Assembly: GCF_020085105.1 (NCBI RefSeq)
Contig: NC_058064.1
Coordinates: 12,603,001 to 12,667,000 of the forward strand
Direction of reading: 5' to 3'
DNA: 64,000 bases
DNA from: Siniperca chuatsi
Lineage: Eukaryota > Chordata > Actinopteri > Centrarchiformes > Sinipercidae
Part shown: one piece after another, positions 13,185 to 25,794 of the stretch
Layout of the letters: the number at the start of each line of letters is the position of its first letter
How positions within the stretch are numbered: the first letter of the stretch is position 1
The notes under the pieces: model-generated
Database searches by the model: none
What the model saw: the letters and a program-made list of their open reading frames with translations, nothing else
Told to the model about the DNA's origin: nothing
Translations under genes and position numbers: made by a program

Positions 13185-13715
13185 TTAATTTTTGGTCATT
13201 TGGGTGCAACAGAAGACACTGTAAACTCAACATTCACATATTATCACCTTATACGTTGACATGGCGACCATTAGAGAACATTTGTCTATTACACATACAA
13301 TAGACATCGAGCAACATTAGCATTCAATTGGAGTTGTGTGTCTGGACACCTGATGAAGTCCAATATTCACTCTGCTTTGGTCTCCACCAACTCCTAAGGG
13401 AAATAGTTGGCTCTTAAGCTGCTAAATACTCCACTATGTTCACCATCTATTCACTAACTATGGCCTTCTGCCGTTTGGGCAGGTAGTGTACAGTTTGTTT
13501 AATCAAAGCTTTAATTCAATTTAATTTAATCAGAGCAACAGCTCTGCTGAGAGCGATGAGAGTGAACCAAAACAGTTGTGGGCTGTAAAACCAAAACAAT
13601 GAGAGGCTAAAACATTTGTAGAACTGAAGGGAACTGCAGAATTAGATGATAATTGTTTGCGGGTTTATCACTACAAATGACCCCTTTGAGTCATGTTGAT
13701 ATAAAAAAAAAAGAT
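13185..13715 (+). repeat. Interspersed repeat family A, copy 1
   Basis: It shares ordered blocks with copies at 15870 and 22765: GAGCAACATTAGCATTCA, AAGTCCAATATTCACTC, CTAAATACTCCACTATGTTC, GGGCAGGTAGTGTACAG, GGCTGTAAAACCAAAACAAT and a final GAGTCAT...ATATAAAAA...GCAGCTTT. No coding potential. Confidence 0.75.
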
Positions 13716-13719
13716 TAGA

Positions 13720-15865
13720 GCAGCTTTCCACTGGAAAGCTCACACCGGAATCCTATATGGATGAACTATGCAGTGCATAGGTTTAGAGTGAGCTGCAACA
13801 TAATGCCTTGGAGCCTATGCTCATGCTCAAGTCTGGCTGTATCCACTCCTTCTAAGGATTCAAACCAACATTGTTCTTGCTGCAAGGTCACTTCTCCAAC
13901 AATAAATGTCATCTACATCATCTACAGGCCTTATGATATTTCCCCTTTACGAGCGATATCATGCCAACATCTTATCACTTATCCTTTAACTATCTGTCCT
14001 TTTTTGTCTGTTATTTGTAAATGACTCATTTTACACACTCTTGATAGTTCCCTGTAATTGTCTGGCAAAGTAAAACTAAAAATTCCAGTTTATTGACTTA
14101 CAGTACAGTATGATGGGATTAATTTATCACTTGCTCACAAATTGTACAAAATGTATCCAAACAGTCTCCTTTCCAACCCTCCTGTTAACCTGGATTAATG
14201 GCAGTTATTACTCTAAACACACCGTTAAGTCATTTTTTAGTCATTACAGCACACAGTCTCTTCTTTGACACGTGTTTAGATGTATTTAATGTGTGCTTCT
14301 ATTTCTTCTTTCTACATCCAACCTTTATTTGTCTTTGCTCTTCACTGTAGTCATATGTTATAGTCCTTTAATCCACCATGACACCCAGAGAAACAGATTG
14401 TAACAGACACCCAGTTTATTATGTGATACATAATCAATCCTTCAGATATGAAGACGATTCATTGATTGAGTATTTTGTCTTTCTTTTTTCCTTCTTATCT
14501 TTTTTTTTGCACCCTTCATTTGTCTGTCCACAGACACATTCCTTAAATATATCCCACAGTTTAATGCACAATTGCAAGATTATTTGTATTAATAATACAC
14601 ATAATATCCTTGTGTCTAACCATTGTTCTGGCGCAGGGAAGCAGCGAAGAAAATAAAAAAGAGAGAGGAAGGGAGGGAATGTTAGAGAAAGATATTATGA
14701 AAAACATATAAATCACCAAAACGAGTGGAAAGAGGTGGAAAAGGGCACACACAAACAGCAATACAGAATGAGATAAATAGTGAAAAAATAATAGTGAGAA
14801 AGACTGAGAAAATAAAGGGAAAAATAAGATGACATGATTTCCTGATCTAATGAGTGATTAATGCTTGTTGTCTTTGAAGTGAGCAATTACTGTGTGGACT
14901 AAATCAGTGCTGCAGACTGATGGATGTTAATGGGAGGGATTGAGTGTATGGTGCTTTGATTAAATAGGATTTAAGTTTATAGCCACAGCAGATGGAGATA
15001 TGGGGTCATCTGGTTTGTCTAAATAGTTGCATCCGTATGGCTGCGTTTGTGTGTACATGTGTTGTTCAAATGCATTTCCAGTCTGTCATGGATTGTGGCC
15101 AGGTAGAGGAACATGGGACACTGACTGAGAGAGAAAGAGATGCAGACAGACTGATTCCCAAACAGAGAGCCAAGAAAAAAAAAAGAGACAAAGCAGACAG
15201 AGACAAGCAGAGTTAACTGACGAAACATGTATGTCCCTGATCAAATAGTGTCCGATAGCTGATACAATAAATAAAAACCTCTCATCTCCACCCAGAAAAG
15301 TTATTTTGGATACCAAGATCTGTGATGTTTGCAACTTTCTCCAAAAATAAATTGCAAAGTATATCTTCCTGTATAAAACCTTTGGGTTTAGGACAATGCA
15401 AACTGTGTTCTGCTTCTACAATGGTACCTTCACCCTCCCTCACACATTTTAATAATCCTAGCTTTGTCCCCCTAACTTGTCAGTTAGGGGGACAGTTGAA
15501 GTTTGACTTACGTTCTAAAACCTCTCACCACAGTGTCCTCTTACTGTCCATTTCACAAAACAGATGAAAGAAGCTCTGAGTTTATAAAAATGTTCTAAAT
15601 CCCCATCAATTGTTTCTGTGCACACCAATGAGCTTTATAAGTAGCAGCTCATGTGTCTTGACTTCTTTTGCCATGGGTTTTGCCTCTTAGGCTACAAACA
15701 GTCTGTCCTAACCCTCTAACTGGTGCAGGTTATTGGATTAAGGTTAAGGCAGCCTTTAGACAACACTCAGGGCTGAAAAAGCTACTATAGTTTTTGGAAA
15801 TATTTATTAATTATTTTTTTAATTTTAAACAAATTTCATATGAATTTAAATTAGCTTTAATTGAT
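13720..15865. other. Gene-free stretch
   Basis: AT-rich sequence with short chance frames only. No repeat or exon was recognised with confidence. Confidence 0.45.
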
Positions 15866-15869
15866 TTTT

Positions 15870-16345
15870 GAGCCACTTGGGGGCAACTGAGTCAAGTTGT
15901 AAAAGCAATATTTACATATTATAACCTTTTAAGTTGATATGATACTTTTTAGCAAAATGTTGCCTATTTACGCATCCAGCAGATACAGAGCAACATTAAC
16001 ATTCATTTGGATTTGTATCTGTATCCACCTAACGGATGTAAGTCCAATATTCATTCTTCTTTTGGCTTTGGTTAGGTCTCTATCAACTCCTGAGGGAAAT
16101 ATCTGTCTTTTTAGCAGCTAAATGCAAGTCATGAATTTTGTCTGTCTGCTGTTTAGTGCTGCCTGCTGCGTCTGGAAAGAATGACGAGAGCCGTGCAAAT
16201 TGCGGGCTGTAAAACCAAAACAATGAGCTGAAATGCTGAAACTGAAAGGTTAAAATGCTCTATAGAGCTGAACGGAACTGTAGAATCAGGTGATAATTCT
16301 CTGTGGTTTCGTCACTATCAGCGACCCCTCTCACTTAAGAGTCAT
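15870..16345 (+). repeat. Interspersed repeat family A, copy 2, truncated
   Basis: Same block order as copy 1 (GAGCAACATTAACATTCA, AAGTCCAATATTCATTC, GGGCTGTAAAACCAAAACAA, GTGATAATTCTCTGTGG). Its end, GAGTCATTTCAG, abuts the LINE 3' end at 16346 directly. Confidence 0.7.
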
Positions 16346-17095
16346 TTCAGAATCAGAAAAGCTTTATTGATCCCCGAGGGGAAATTCTTTTGTTACAGCT
16401 GCTCACTATCACGTCAGTGAACACAGGAATAAAAGTTCTAAGCAAATCAAATGTAATACACTAAAATACAAGACAGATAAATTAAGTACAAAGTGGATAT
16501 AGGTACAAAATTAAAATAAGTGTAAAGTACACAGTGGATTTACCGGTTGAGGAGTATGTATGGTATAATAATACAATGTAATAATAAGTAATAAGTAATA
16601 AGTAATAGTACATGTACATGTACTGTCAAGTTAAGTGTAGCTTATTAAGATTATTATGAGATGGCGGATATTGCACAGCAGTAATAGAAGTATGAATAAA
16701 TATCAATAAATAGGTAATTTTCAACTGAAAAGAGTATATTGCACAGCAGTATTAAACAGAGAATATTGCACAATTATTTCAAGTGTTGCAGTGATGTTAA
16801 TGGCCCAATGTCCAGTTTTATGACTTAGGGTCATATAGACTGACACTTAGAGGGAGGAGTTAAAGAGTTTGATGGCCACAGGCAGGAATGACTTCCTGTG
16901 GCGCTCTGTGGTGCATTTTGGGGGGATGAGTCTTCTGCTGAAGGTACTCCTTTGTTTGATCATGGAGTGGGTGGGAGACACTGTCCAAGATGGCATGTAG
17001 TTTGGCCAGCATCCTCCTCTCTTGTTTAGTTGAGTATTTGTGCAAGTTAGAATCTATGGCCCCAACCATGGCTCTGAAATATCAGTTGCTTTTGG
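16346..17095 (-). mobile_element. LINE 3' fragment (Rex1/Babar-like)
   Basis: The plus strand starts AATCAGAAAAGCTTTATTGA then TCCCCGAGGGGAAATTC, a common 3'-end signature of fish LINEs read in reverse. At the other end, a reverse-strand frame (17069-16860) contains LDSVSHPLHD and an ALKxNF-like finish typical of the ORF2 C-terminus. Short tandem AATAAGTAAT units occur at about 16580-16610. Confidence 0.65.
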
Positions 17096-17099
17096 TCCA

Positions 17100-18505
17100 T
17101 ACACTAGAGACTAAAGAAATGAAGATGTGTTCAGTTCTTCCATAAGGAATTAGGGAGTTGTTCTTCTACTCTTGGGGCAGGAAAGCACTGCAGCCACAAC
17201 ATGTTTTCCCTGTGGCAAAGGCTGGAAATGGAAGAAATGCAGCTTTAGCCTAATTAGAGGGCAGTTTTTCATGTTTACATTACATAACTGACAACTAGTC
17301 AGTCCAAAGCATACAATTTGAATAAATTATAATTGCATTAAGATGGATTTCCTACCTCCCAGAAAGCCATTGGTTTCCATTAATTTCAGTGTAGCAACTT
17401 GTAGAGACTTGAAACTTCGGATTCTGTAAGCTTTGTTTGCTTTGTTTTTTGATATGTTATCTAGTATAGATATTGGATTTTTAATGTTATAACAAATAAT
17501 TAATATGCCTTGAAACTGCCTTGCCTGACAAAATTAGACATGTTCACACATTTTGCTTTCATCAAAGATTTATTTAGACATTTATATAGTGCACAGAGGC
17601 TATACAAATGTCTTAAAAGGATGCATTAGGCATATGCATTTGCAGAAAAGCCCCCAGGTCTCCATCACAGCTCCTCCTACCTACTTAAAACAGTTGTTCT
17701 GTTGTAAGTGCCCTCAAGCTGTTTTAAGATTTGGCAGTAAACAATCCATTTAAGCCAATGCAGAATAGTGATCCTAATATGGAGCTGTTTCACTCAGTGT
17801 TGATCCAGAGAAGAGAAAAGAAGAGAAGAGACCAACAGAGCAGGCGACATTGTGTTGATTAGCAGGGCTTACTTTCTCTGGCACCATACAATTACACAGA
17901 ATGAACCTCCCTAGTAGATGAAACTATTCCTGTGGGAGCTGTTTTGTGTCAGAGAGTCCAACTGGTTCATGTTAGCAACAAGTGGTAGAGAGTGTCCAGC
18001 CACTGTGGGAAGCTTCAATGCTTCATAAGTAAATATAGACGTACTGCAGTGCAAAACAATTACACAGAATTTGCCTCCAAAGAGACACCAGGAGCTCAAC
18101 CCTGATTCATCACAGAAATGTCAAAGAAATTAAACAAAAAAGAAGTCTTGTGTTACGTAACAGAATTTCTGCATTAAAAATTGGAAGATCTATTTTTCAT
18201 GATTAAACAAGACTATAGCCACGCTACACTAGCCTCACTAACACCTGGCTAAATAGCGACTTACGAATAATGAAACTACGATAGTGAACATGTTAAAATG
18301 TCAGATAGTGATAGAGGCTTCGTAGCTTTGTAAGATCGATTACAACACTGAAAAGAACAGTCTACATCCATGCTAGCAGCTATGAGGCTGTACTTTGGCA
18401 CAACGGCAAGTATTTGGTCATAAACCAAAGTAACCAAGTTAGTTAAAATTTTGACCTGATAATGGTTGAATTAAAAGCAATTACCACAATTTTCAGTTCA
18501 TCCTG
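17100..18505. other. Gene-free stretch
   Basis: No recognisable gene. A/T-rich unique-looking sequence with only short frames. Confidence 0.45.
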
Positions 18506-18509
18506 AGCG

Positions 18510-18920
18510 TGACATGAATGTCTGCACTAAATTTCATGACAGTCCTTCCATTAGTTGTTGAGATATTTCGCTCGATACCACAAATGTCAACCTCATGGTG
18601 ACGCTAGAGGAATAGTCAGGGAATCATCAAAGTCACTGGGATGCCTCCTCTGGGGACCATGAATGTATGTTCTGATATTACTGAAGTTCATACAACAGTT
18701 TATGTATATTTACTCACTACAAAACAAAAATGACAACCTCATGATGGTGCTAGAGGAAAAGTCAGGGTATTACCAAAGTCACTTAGATTCATCGATGGGA
18801 ACCATGAATGTATGTACAAAATTTCATGGCAATCCATCCAATAGTTATTGGGATATTTCAGTCTGCCAAAATGGTGGACTGCCATTAGGCTACTATCCCT
18901 AAAGCCACACCGCTAGCATG
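18510..18920 (+). repeat. Interspersed repeat family B, copy 1, with an internal duplication
   Basis: It contains two tandem degenerate versions of a module: AAATTTCATGACAGTCCTTC...GAGATATTTCG...CTCATGGTGACGCTAGAGG (about 18530-18610) and a second from about 18738 (CTCATGATGGTGCTAGAGG...AAATTTCATGGCAATCCATC...GGATATTTCAGTCTG). It ends near a GCTAGCATG block. This is a frequent fish repeat. Confidence 0.7.
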
Positions 18921-19277
18921 CCTAAAAAGTAGCAGGACAGAATAAAACACTGTATAAGTGGTTGGTTCCACCTCTTGCACTATTATAAAGTGATGCAGTC
19001 CAGATGATGGGTGGCACAGAATCTTGTGAAACCACAAGTGTTGCCTGCAACATGCAACATGGTTCAATAACAAAGGATAGATCCTCTACTGAAGCAATGA
19101 ACAAAGGCAGATGTTGGAAGTGGAATGAGGCTATTTTGGAACAAACCTGCTGATTTGCAACTCAAAGGCGTCTCCCTTCTTCTGGGAGTATGACATCACA
19201 CATACCCAGACAGACACACACTTGGGGGTGTTTTGCGGTGGTGAGTGAGTGTTTTGCCTCTGTGCCCCCCAGATGCC

Positions 19278-19280
<3 letters not shown>

Positions 19281-19318
<38 letters not shown>
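19281..19318. repeat. (TC)n microsatellite
   Basis: 38 bases of pure TC. It is the left outer arm of the nested simple-sequence inverted repeat described in the findings. Confidence 0.98.
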
Positions 19319-19321
<3 letters not shown>

Positions 19322-19388
19322 CCATCAGACCAGTTAGCATATCCTGGATGAAGTCCATTGGTTTAATAAAGGGGACCAGTGCGGGGTG

Positions 19389-19389
<1 letters not shown>

Positions 19390-19420
<31 letters not shown>

Positions 19421-19429
19421 CAGGAGGGC

Positions 19430-19468
<39 letters not shown>
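19390..19468. repeat. (CA)n and (TG)n arms of a hairpin
   Basis: (CA)15 at 19390-19419 is followed by a 12-base spacer (GCAGGAGGGCTT) and (TG)n at about 19432-19468. The arms are reverse complements and can pair over about 30 bases. Confidence 0.95.
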
Positions 19469-19473
<5 letters not shown>

Positions 19474-19582
19474 AAACCAGATAGCCTTGTGGCTTCTTTG
19501 AGAATCAGCTTTACTTTGCTCACAATCTCTCTATGTCTCTCCCTTCACATTGTCAATGCGATCTAGCTGTGTGGGTGAAAAG

Positions 19583-19584
<2 letters not shown>

Positions 19585-19625
<41 letters not shown>

Positions 19626-19718
19626 CAGCTTGTATAAGGCAGTAGTCAATCACTCAACACAGGCAGCCAGGGAGAGAGAAAGCGGGAGAGCGAGAGAGAG
19701 AGAGAGAGAGAGAGAGAG
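19585..19718. repeat. Two (AG)n microsatellites
   Basis: Pure AG at 19585-19624 (40 bases) and GA at 19692-19718 (27 bases), separated by 67 bases of unique sequence. The first is complementary to the (TC)n at 19281-19318. The second ends about 20 bases before the putative lrrc17 leader exon. Confidence 0.97.
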
Positions 19719-19739
19719 TGCGAGAGATTGGAGAAACAG

Positions 19740-19903
19740 CCAGTCGTTCGTCCTTCACTCCAGGCTCTAAATTTATAGGCAGCCAGGCAGATTTTCTTGG
19801 CTTAGACGCAGCGCTCATGACAGGATTAGGAGCCGGGGACGTGGGACCAACCGGAGATCCGCAGGTAGTGGACGAGTCCGAGCCAGATTCTCTCCCTGCA
19901 CAG
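19740..19903 (+). other. lrrc17: Candidate 5' untranslated first exon of lrrc17
   Basis: This GC-richer block ends in a consensus donor (CACAG then GTATGAC at 19904). It lies on the strand and side expected for a leader exon. The next good acceptor is at 28541-28542, after a long pyrimidine tract and 106 bases before the lrrc17 ATG; splicing there would give an intron of about 8.6 kb. The left boundary is unknown. A TATA-like stretch (AATTTATA, about 19769-19776) could place the transcription start near 19800. The block has an open frame from the ATG at 19817, but joining it to the exon at 28543 gives a stop two codons later, so it would be an upstream ORF of about 30 codons and not part of LRRC17. 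An unrelated transcript using this exon is possible. Confidence 0.45.
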
Positions 19904-20774
19904 GTATGACATAAACCTTCATATTGTACCAAAGTGCATAAGATCTGTCTGTCTATCTACAAAAGATTGTTCAGTTTAAAGCAACAGCTTTCCCCAATCC
20001 TTCCTGATTCAATATTCAATTTGCAAGATTTTTTTTTGCCAAGTATTGTTTGGCACAGTTTAGTTCTGGGTGATAAAATCTGATTCTCTGAAGGCTAGGA
20101 AAAGACCACAGTATATTATTTGAATCTTGATGTGAAAAGGTTAATACATTGCAGAATAGGTAATAAAATCCACCAAAGGATTATTTCTGCCTCTTTTTAA
20201 ATCTTTTTTGAAGGTTTTACTAGGAGTGTGTCTTCCCCATTTCCTTATTCCTTTGTTCCCTAGACACTATGGGAAGCACTGATAGTGTATGCATAGACAG
20301 AGAAGGAAGACAACTGTGTTGAGAATTTATTAAGTGATGATGAAATTGCAAACATATGGTGTTGATATGAATGGACAGAGCAGGTTAGTAAGCATGTTTG
20401 CATAACATGCAATATCATATTAAGTCATTTCATTTTGCTGCTGCATTGGATTGTACTTTCTGGCACTCCATCCAAACATCCAAATACGCAATTAATTATT
20501 GTATTCTTTACATTTAAACTGCATCTTGTTCCAGCTCAGTATTTGAGGAATTGCTGAGGTAAACTCTCATTTGGGGTTGTTGAAGTTGTGCCAAGTTTAT
20601 GGAGAGTCGTTGATCTTGATTTCCTCTTAATGGCAGATAAATTCTGCAGCAAAGAAAACATTCAGTTGCTAATTTTAGTGTATTCCCCACTGCTTTTGTT
20701 ATGTAACTAGCTGGTGCTCCCATGTACCATAACTCAAAAGCACTCACACTGCCATTATTAGGCATTCAGTTCCC

Positions 20775-20895
20775 AGTGTAGCTCAACAGATAGAGCTAAG
20801 AACCACTTCTGCCAGGATGAGGGGTTCATTTACCCACTTGGACCCTCTTTGAATTGCAAGGAACTCTGGATAGTCATGTCCACCAAATGACTCAT
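20775..20895 (+). mobile_element. Degenerate tRNA-derived SINE
   Basis: An A-box-like TAGCTCAACAGATAGAG (20779) and a B-box-like GGTTCATTTACC (20823) have the spacing of a pol III promoter. The 3' part has CTCTGGATAGTC...CCACCAAATGACT, resembling the fish SINE tail TTGGATAAAAGCGTCTGCCAAATGACT. Confidence 0.6.
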
Positions 20896-21408
20896 GTTCA
20901 TTGAAAACACAGCCAACATGTAAAAAAAATAAACAGGATTGGGAAACTTTGGTTTGGAGATTTGTCAAATGGCTCTTTTCTATTTTCTTTTCTAGATTTC
21001 TAAAATGTAAAATTACAAAATGCTCAAGAAGAAGCCAGAGCTTACTTTACAGTTTGTGTGTATACTTCTAGGTTGTTTAAGCATCTATATGCGTGTGAGG
21101 GCAGCTATATGTACATCTGCACATGGAGGTACATGCCCCTGTGTAAGTTTTGGGAAAACTCCAGACTCATGCAGCTCAGAGCGGAGCAACGTGTGGTTTT
21201 ACTCTGGAATCCTGCACCAAAAAAGGGGAAGAGAAAAAGCTTGACTTGCAAGTTTACTCTCAATACAAAATGTGAGCGAGTCCCTTTTACTTAAATTTTT
21301 GCTGTTTCAGCTTGCCACAGTTAAGTTTAAGTGGAACACTTTGTAATAAGAGGAGCGTGGGCATGAGTGGGAGAATTATGCTTGAAGTGTGTGTTGTGTC
21401 TGTTGCAT

Positions 21409-21540
21409 GTGTGTGTGTGTGTGTGTGTAAGGTGCAGATGTGTCTGGCACCAAAACAAAGCAATCAACATGGCTCATTGGTGGGAAAGACATTGTGTTTG
21501 TGTGTGTGTGTGTGCACACGTGCACGTGCGTGTGCGTGTA
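21409..21540. repeat. (TG)n tracts and a long alternating purine-pyrimidine run
   Basis: (TG)10 lies at 21409-21428. A second stretch, 21499-21540, alternates strictly pyrimidine-purine for 42 bases through TG, CA and CG steps (GTGCACACGTGCACGTGCG). Confidence 0.9.
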
Positions 21541-22764
21541 AGCTCTGTTAAACATCTCATGACAATAAGCAACTCCCTCATTCTAATGAAGCAGTTTGTA
21601 AGACACTCAGGATTCAGGAAACACAATAGAATATTTCGTAACAGAAAAATGTTTCGCCTCTGCAACTCTTAATTTTTCTGTCTCAGAATGTATAAACTTG
21701 ACACATTTCAGCTGTACAGTAATCCCGTGTTTAATGTTTTATGATGGAGCTGAGCATTCCATAATTAGCAGTTTCAGAACATGATAAGATGCAGCCAAGA
21801 AACAGGGGGAGACCACTGATGCCTGCATAATGTCATCTGTCATTAGCTGGTTGTCACAAACACATACACACACAAACAGGAGTTGCATGAATGCAGAGAC
21901 GTGTGTCTGTGGGACGTGACCTCTTTCGAGGGTCGTAGTTGCTATTCTCGTGGGTATATTTGGACTCCAGAGATAGGAGAAAACTCTCATGGGTATAAGG
22001 AACACACACTTTCTGATTTTTTTTCCTGAGTTCACCACCTCTGGCCCTCTCTGTGTCATTGTCTCTCAACCTTTTTCCCGCTTGCCTCTCCTCTTCTGCA
22101 GAAATGAACGTGTCTGGTTTCAATTAGGCTGTCAGAAATGTGTGAGGGTTCTCTCTCTCTCTTGCACTCTCTACATACACAGTATATATATATAGCTGGA
22201 TGGCAGGTCTGTTACATGGTAACAAGCCACAGACCTTTGGGCACACATACACTCCACACATAAAGGGAATTCAGCCCAAAGGAAACAAAGTAAGGTCAGC
22301 TTACTGGGAGGTTGGCTTACAGAGGAAAAAATCCTCACCTTTAAGCTTATTCCTTGTTCTTGCCCTCCAACACTCTGTCGCTGTTTTTTTTCTGTTGAAA
22401 AACTGCCTGACTGACATTCTGCCTGCTCCCGCTTCCCTGTCTACATATAGTACCAATGCATGCAGCATGGATGGATGCTGAATTTGTTTTACATTTTTTT
22501 TTATATGTAGCTATGGAGAAAAGGCTTGCTCTTGTTTTTGCAGCCTCTCCTGCTTGTTCTCGCTTTCTCTGTGCAACAGAGTGGCTCCTGTGTTTCTGAA
22601 CTGTTTCCTCTGGAGGTCTGAAGTCTTTTCATCCCCAGTGGCCTGTCCAGTGTTATTGGAGCATGGAGAGCCTCTACAGGCAGCCAAGGCTTTATGGGTG
22701 GCTGTGACATTGTGTCTTCAAAGGTGCAGCATGCATAAGATTTTTGTAGTTTTTGTATGACTTG

Positions 22765-23290
22765 CATATTTCTCCACCTGGTTGAGTTTGCAAACATTTG
22801 TAATTGTGTCAGTAATTTCTTATTTACACACGCAGCAGGCATGGAGCAACATTAGCATTCATTTGGACTCAAGTTTCTGACCACTTGTAAGTCCAATATT
22901 TGCTCTCCTTCTAGCACTGGTCTGGTGTCCACCAACTCCAACTCCAACTGTAGCTGCTAAATACTCCACTATTTTCACCAGCTAGTCGTTAACTGTGTCT
23001 CTCCACTGTTTTGTGCTGGGCAGGTAGCATACAGTTAGTGTGACAGAGCTTTTTCACTGAAAACAGCTGCCTGCTGCTGCTGAAAACAGGTTTGATGAGA
23101 GTGGTGTGGTGAGAGTGAACCACAAATTTGTGGGCCGTAAAAGAATGAGCTGAAAGACGCAAAAATGCTGAGGGGAACTGCACAGTTTCATTATTCTCTG
23201 TCGGTTCGTTCCCTACGAGTGACCTCTTTCACATAGACATAGTCATTTGTTTCATTGTTAATATAAAAATATTGAGTAGTGCAGCTTTAA
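22765..23290 (+). repeat. Interspersed repeat family A, copy 3
   Basis: Same ordered blocks as the copies at 13.2 and 15.9 kb (GAGCAACATTAGCATTCA, AAGTCCAATATTTGCTCTC, CTAAATACTCCACTAT, GGGCAGGTAGCATACAG), ending GTTAATATAAAAATATTGAG and TGCAGCTTTAA. It looks the most complete at its 3' end. Confidence 0.75.
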
Positions 23291-25794
23291 GCCAGTAACA
23301 CACTTTTTAGCCTGATTATGTAATCTGCCTGTAGTGGTGTTGAAAAAAAGTAATCTGGGAAGGTCTACTGTATTGTTAATGTGTGGTACTGGCTCTTTCC
23401 CCAGTTGGTTAGGATTTTAAAATTCTTCTTGTGTGTGGCTTAACAGAAGCACAGCAGTGTAATCTGAAACCAAACAAATCCCCTCTGCCAGGGGGAATTT
23501 CCCTTTAGCTGACATCATGATATTTTATATCCCATACAAGTTCAGCTTCTGACATTAATCTTGTCCTTAGGACTTTCGTTCTGTCTTTCACTTTCTCCCT
23601 CAGGTTTCTTTTGTGTCTGAAACATTATTTGAAAGGGGTTTTCAAATATGTGTGCTGCCTCCATCTGTATTTTTCTTCATGTCAGTGCCTCTTCTCTCAC
23701 CCTCTCTTCCTGATGTAGGTGTGTGGTGATGGTGTTAGTGGCCAACCTGTCTGTGTTTCCTCCAGTCTGCTGAAACCAAATGACCCATTTGAGCCCACAG
23801 ACAGTTCAGAAAACATACACAGACACACACTCTCTCTTTAGTGTGTGGATCCCCTGCATCATTCACACACATTTGCACTTAGACTTTTGGTTCTTTGTCC
23901 GAGCAGTGTAACTTCCTGTCGCCCTGGTTAATGTCACCACTGAAGTCCTGCCAAACCACCTGGTTAAATTATACTTTCCACTTCATCATACAACACTACA
24001 TTATACAACACCTGCATTACGTGTATGTCATATATGTGGTGTGCTACTGTACTTGTAGTAACATTTATAGCTTAAACTTTAAGCATTTAGTCGACGCTCT
24101 CATCAAATTACAACATTGAGTAAGGAGTGCGAGAATCAAAAGAATGAAAGAGCTGTTTTAACTTCCGTTAATGCTGGTACAGCAGGGAGACACGTGATAT
24201 TCAGTTGGAGATGAGTTTAAAGTCTACACTCCCTGCACACTGTTCCCAAAAACAAAATTCCACACAGAGAAACACAGCAGACATAAGCATTTATTCATTG
24301 GGTTGTTTTGATTTAGAGCACACTTGTGCTGAGTACTTGCTGTCCCATACTTGTCTAAAAGATTGACTCTGTAAATTGTTTTGGTTTGAAAAGCCATTAG
24401 AAAGATTTAATTCAAATGACCAGATAATGATTTTTCCATTTCTCAGCAATTTCAGACACAATGACACACTAAGTGTCTGTTCAGTGCATGCTGGTAACTG
24501 AATCTCTATCACTACTGATGACATAATAATACTCTCACTGTTACAAGTACATTTATCTGAAACGTTTACTGGCAGTGGTCTGATTGTGGTCTCCCTGCAA
24601 AAAGCCACCTAATGTGGTTGAAATGTGACAGTTTTGAAAATGGAGCCAGGAATGTTAACAAAAATAAAATGTCAAATAATTAGCACCCAATGTAAAAACC
24701 AAACAATAGACCTTTAACAGAGTGATCTGGAGGCCTTTAAACTACACCCTTGTTAGCATGAAGAACCTTCACTAAAGTGTGAACAAACTGATAAAACTGT
24801 CAGCCAAATATGGCACTACATAAAGTGCTGAAAGCTAGAATATGATTGATGAGATAATCTCTTTGACACTTTTTTAATGGTTACGTATGCATCATCAATG
24901 TTTTTTTATTCAGCAACCCAAAAAACACTGCATTGTACACTGCTAACACACATGACCATACAGAGCAAACAGATCAACTGCCATCTTTTCTTCAAAAAGG
25001 CCTCAGGTTATTCCCACAGGCTTATTTTTCCATGGTCCAAAATGAGAGACATGTTGCTACCATATTTTATGTCTAGACCAAACTTTATTCTGGTTCAGTA
25101 CAGTGGCAGCAAATAACAGTCTGCATGGTATTTAGTTTAGTTTAGTTTCAGTACCCCAGAGGAAGTAACTGACCAAAGCCCTGAGGCCTTTATGCACGTT
25201 GTTTAGACTTCTTGGGGTTGGTTTAGACTGACCAGAGGGAGCTGGGGTGGGATAATAATACTAGACTGGAAGGGCTAATTCTGACTAGTATGGGCATGAG
25301 GTGAACCGCAGGGATAGGTTTGGCCTGAGTGGGTTTATTATGGTTCCAACTGGAATGTGCCTTGGATATTGCAGGCTGTCCGTGGCTGTAGTTTTTTAAG
25401 AAAGGCTGGACTGTTCTGGATGAACAGCTGTGACGTGGAAAAGATCTGAGTAGTACCAGCACTGGTCCAAATGGCTTGGAGACGGTTCACTGACTATAGA
25501 GGGAAGTAGAGAGAAAAAGTTAAAATGCTTTTCTTTTGCAGTGAGAGTTTCAGCTTGTTTCAAATGTGAAATTCACTTCTTTCATATTTTGAGTGACAGT
25601 GGAGGAACAGTATAACAAACAGCAGTATAATGTTAGGAATACAATGGCATGTAAAATATACCAGCCTGTCATCGCAATACTTTTGAATTTTTAAATGAAG
25701 TACAGTGGTTAGCTTATTTACTTAACCTCGTAGATGGGTGAAAAATGAAAGGAAAACCTATGGAAATAACAATTTTACAGGGCACTTTTAATCT

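Noticed and set aside
19718..19909. Frame in the leader exon as the N-terminus of LRRC17
   Set aside because: Splicing to 28543 leads to an immediate stop, and the ATG at 28649 already gives a good signal peptide.
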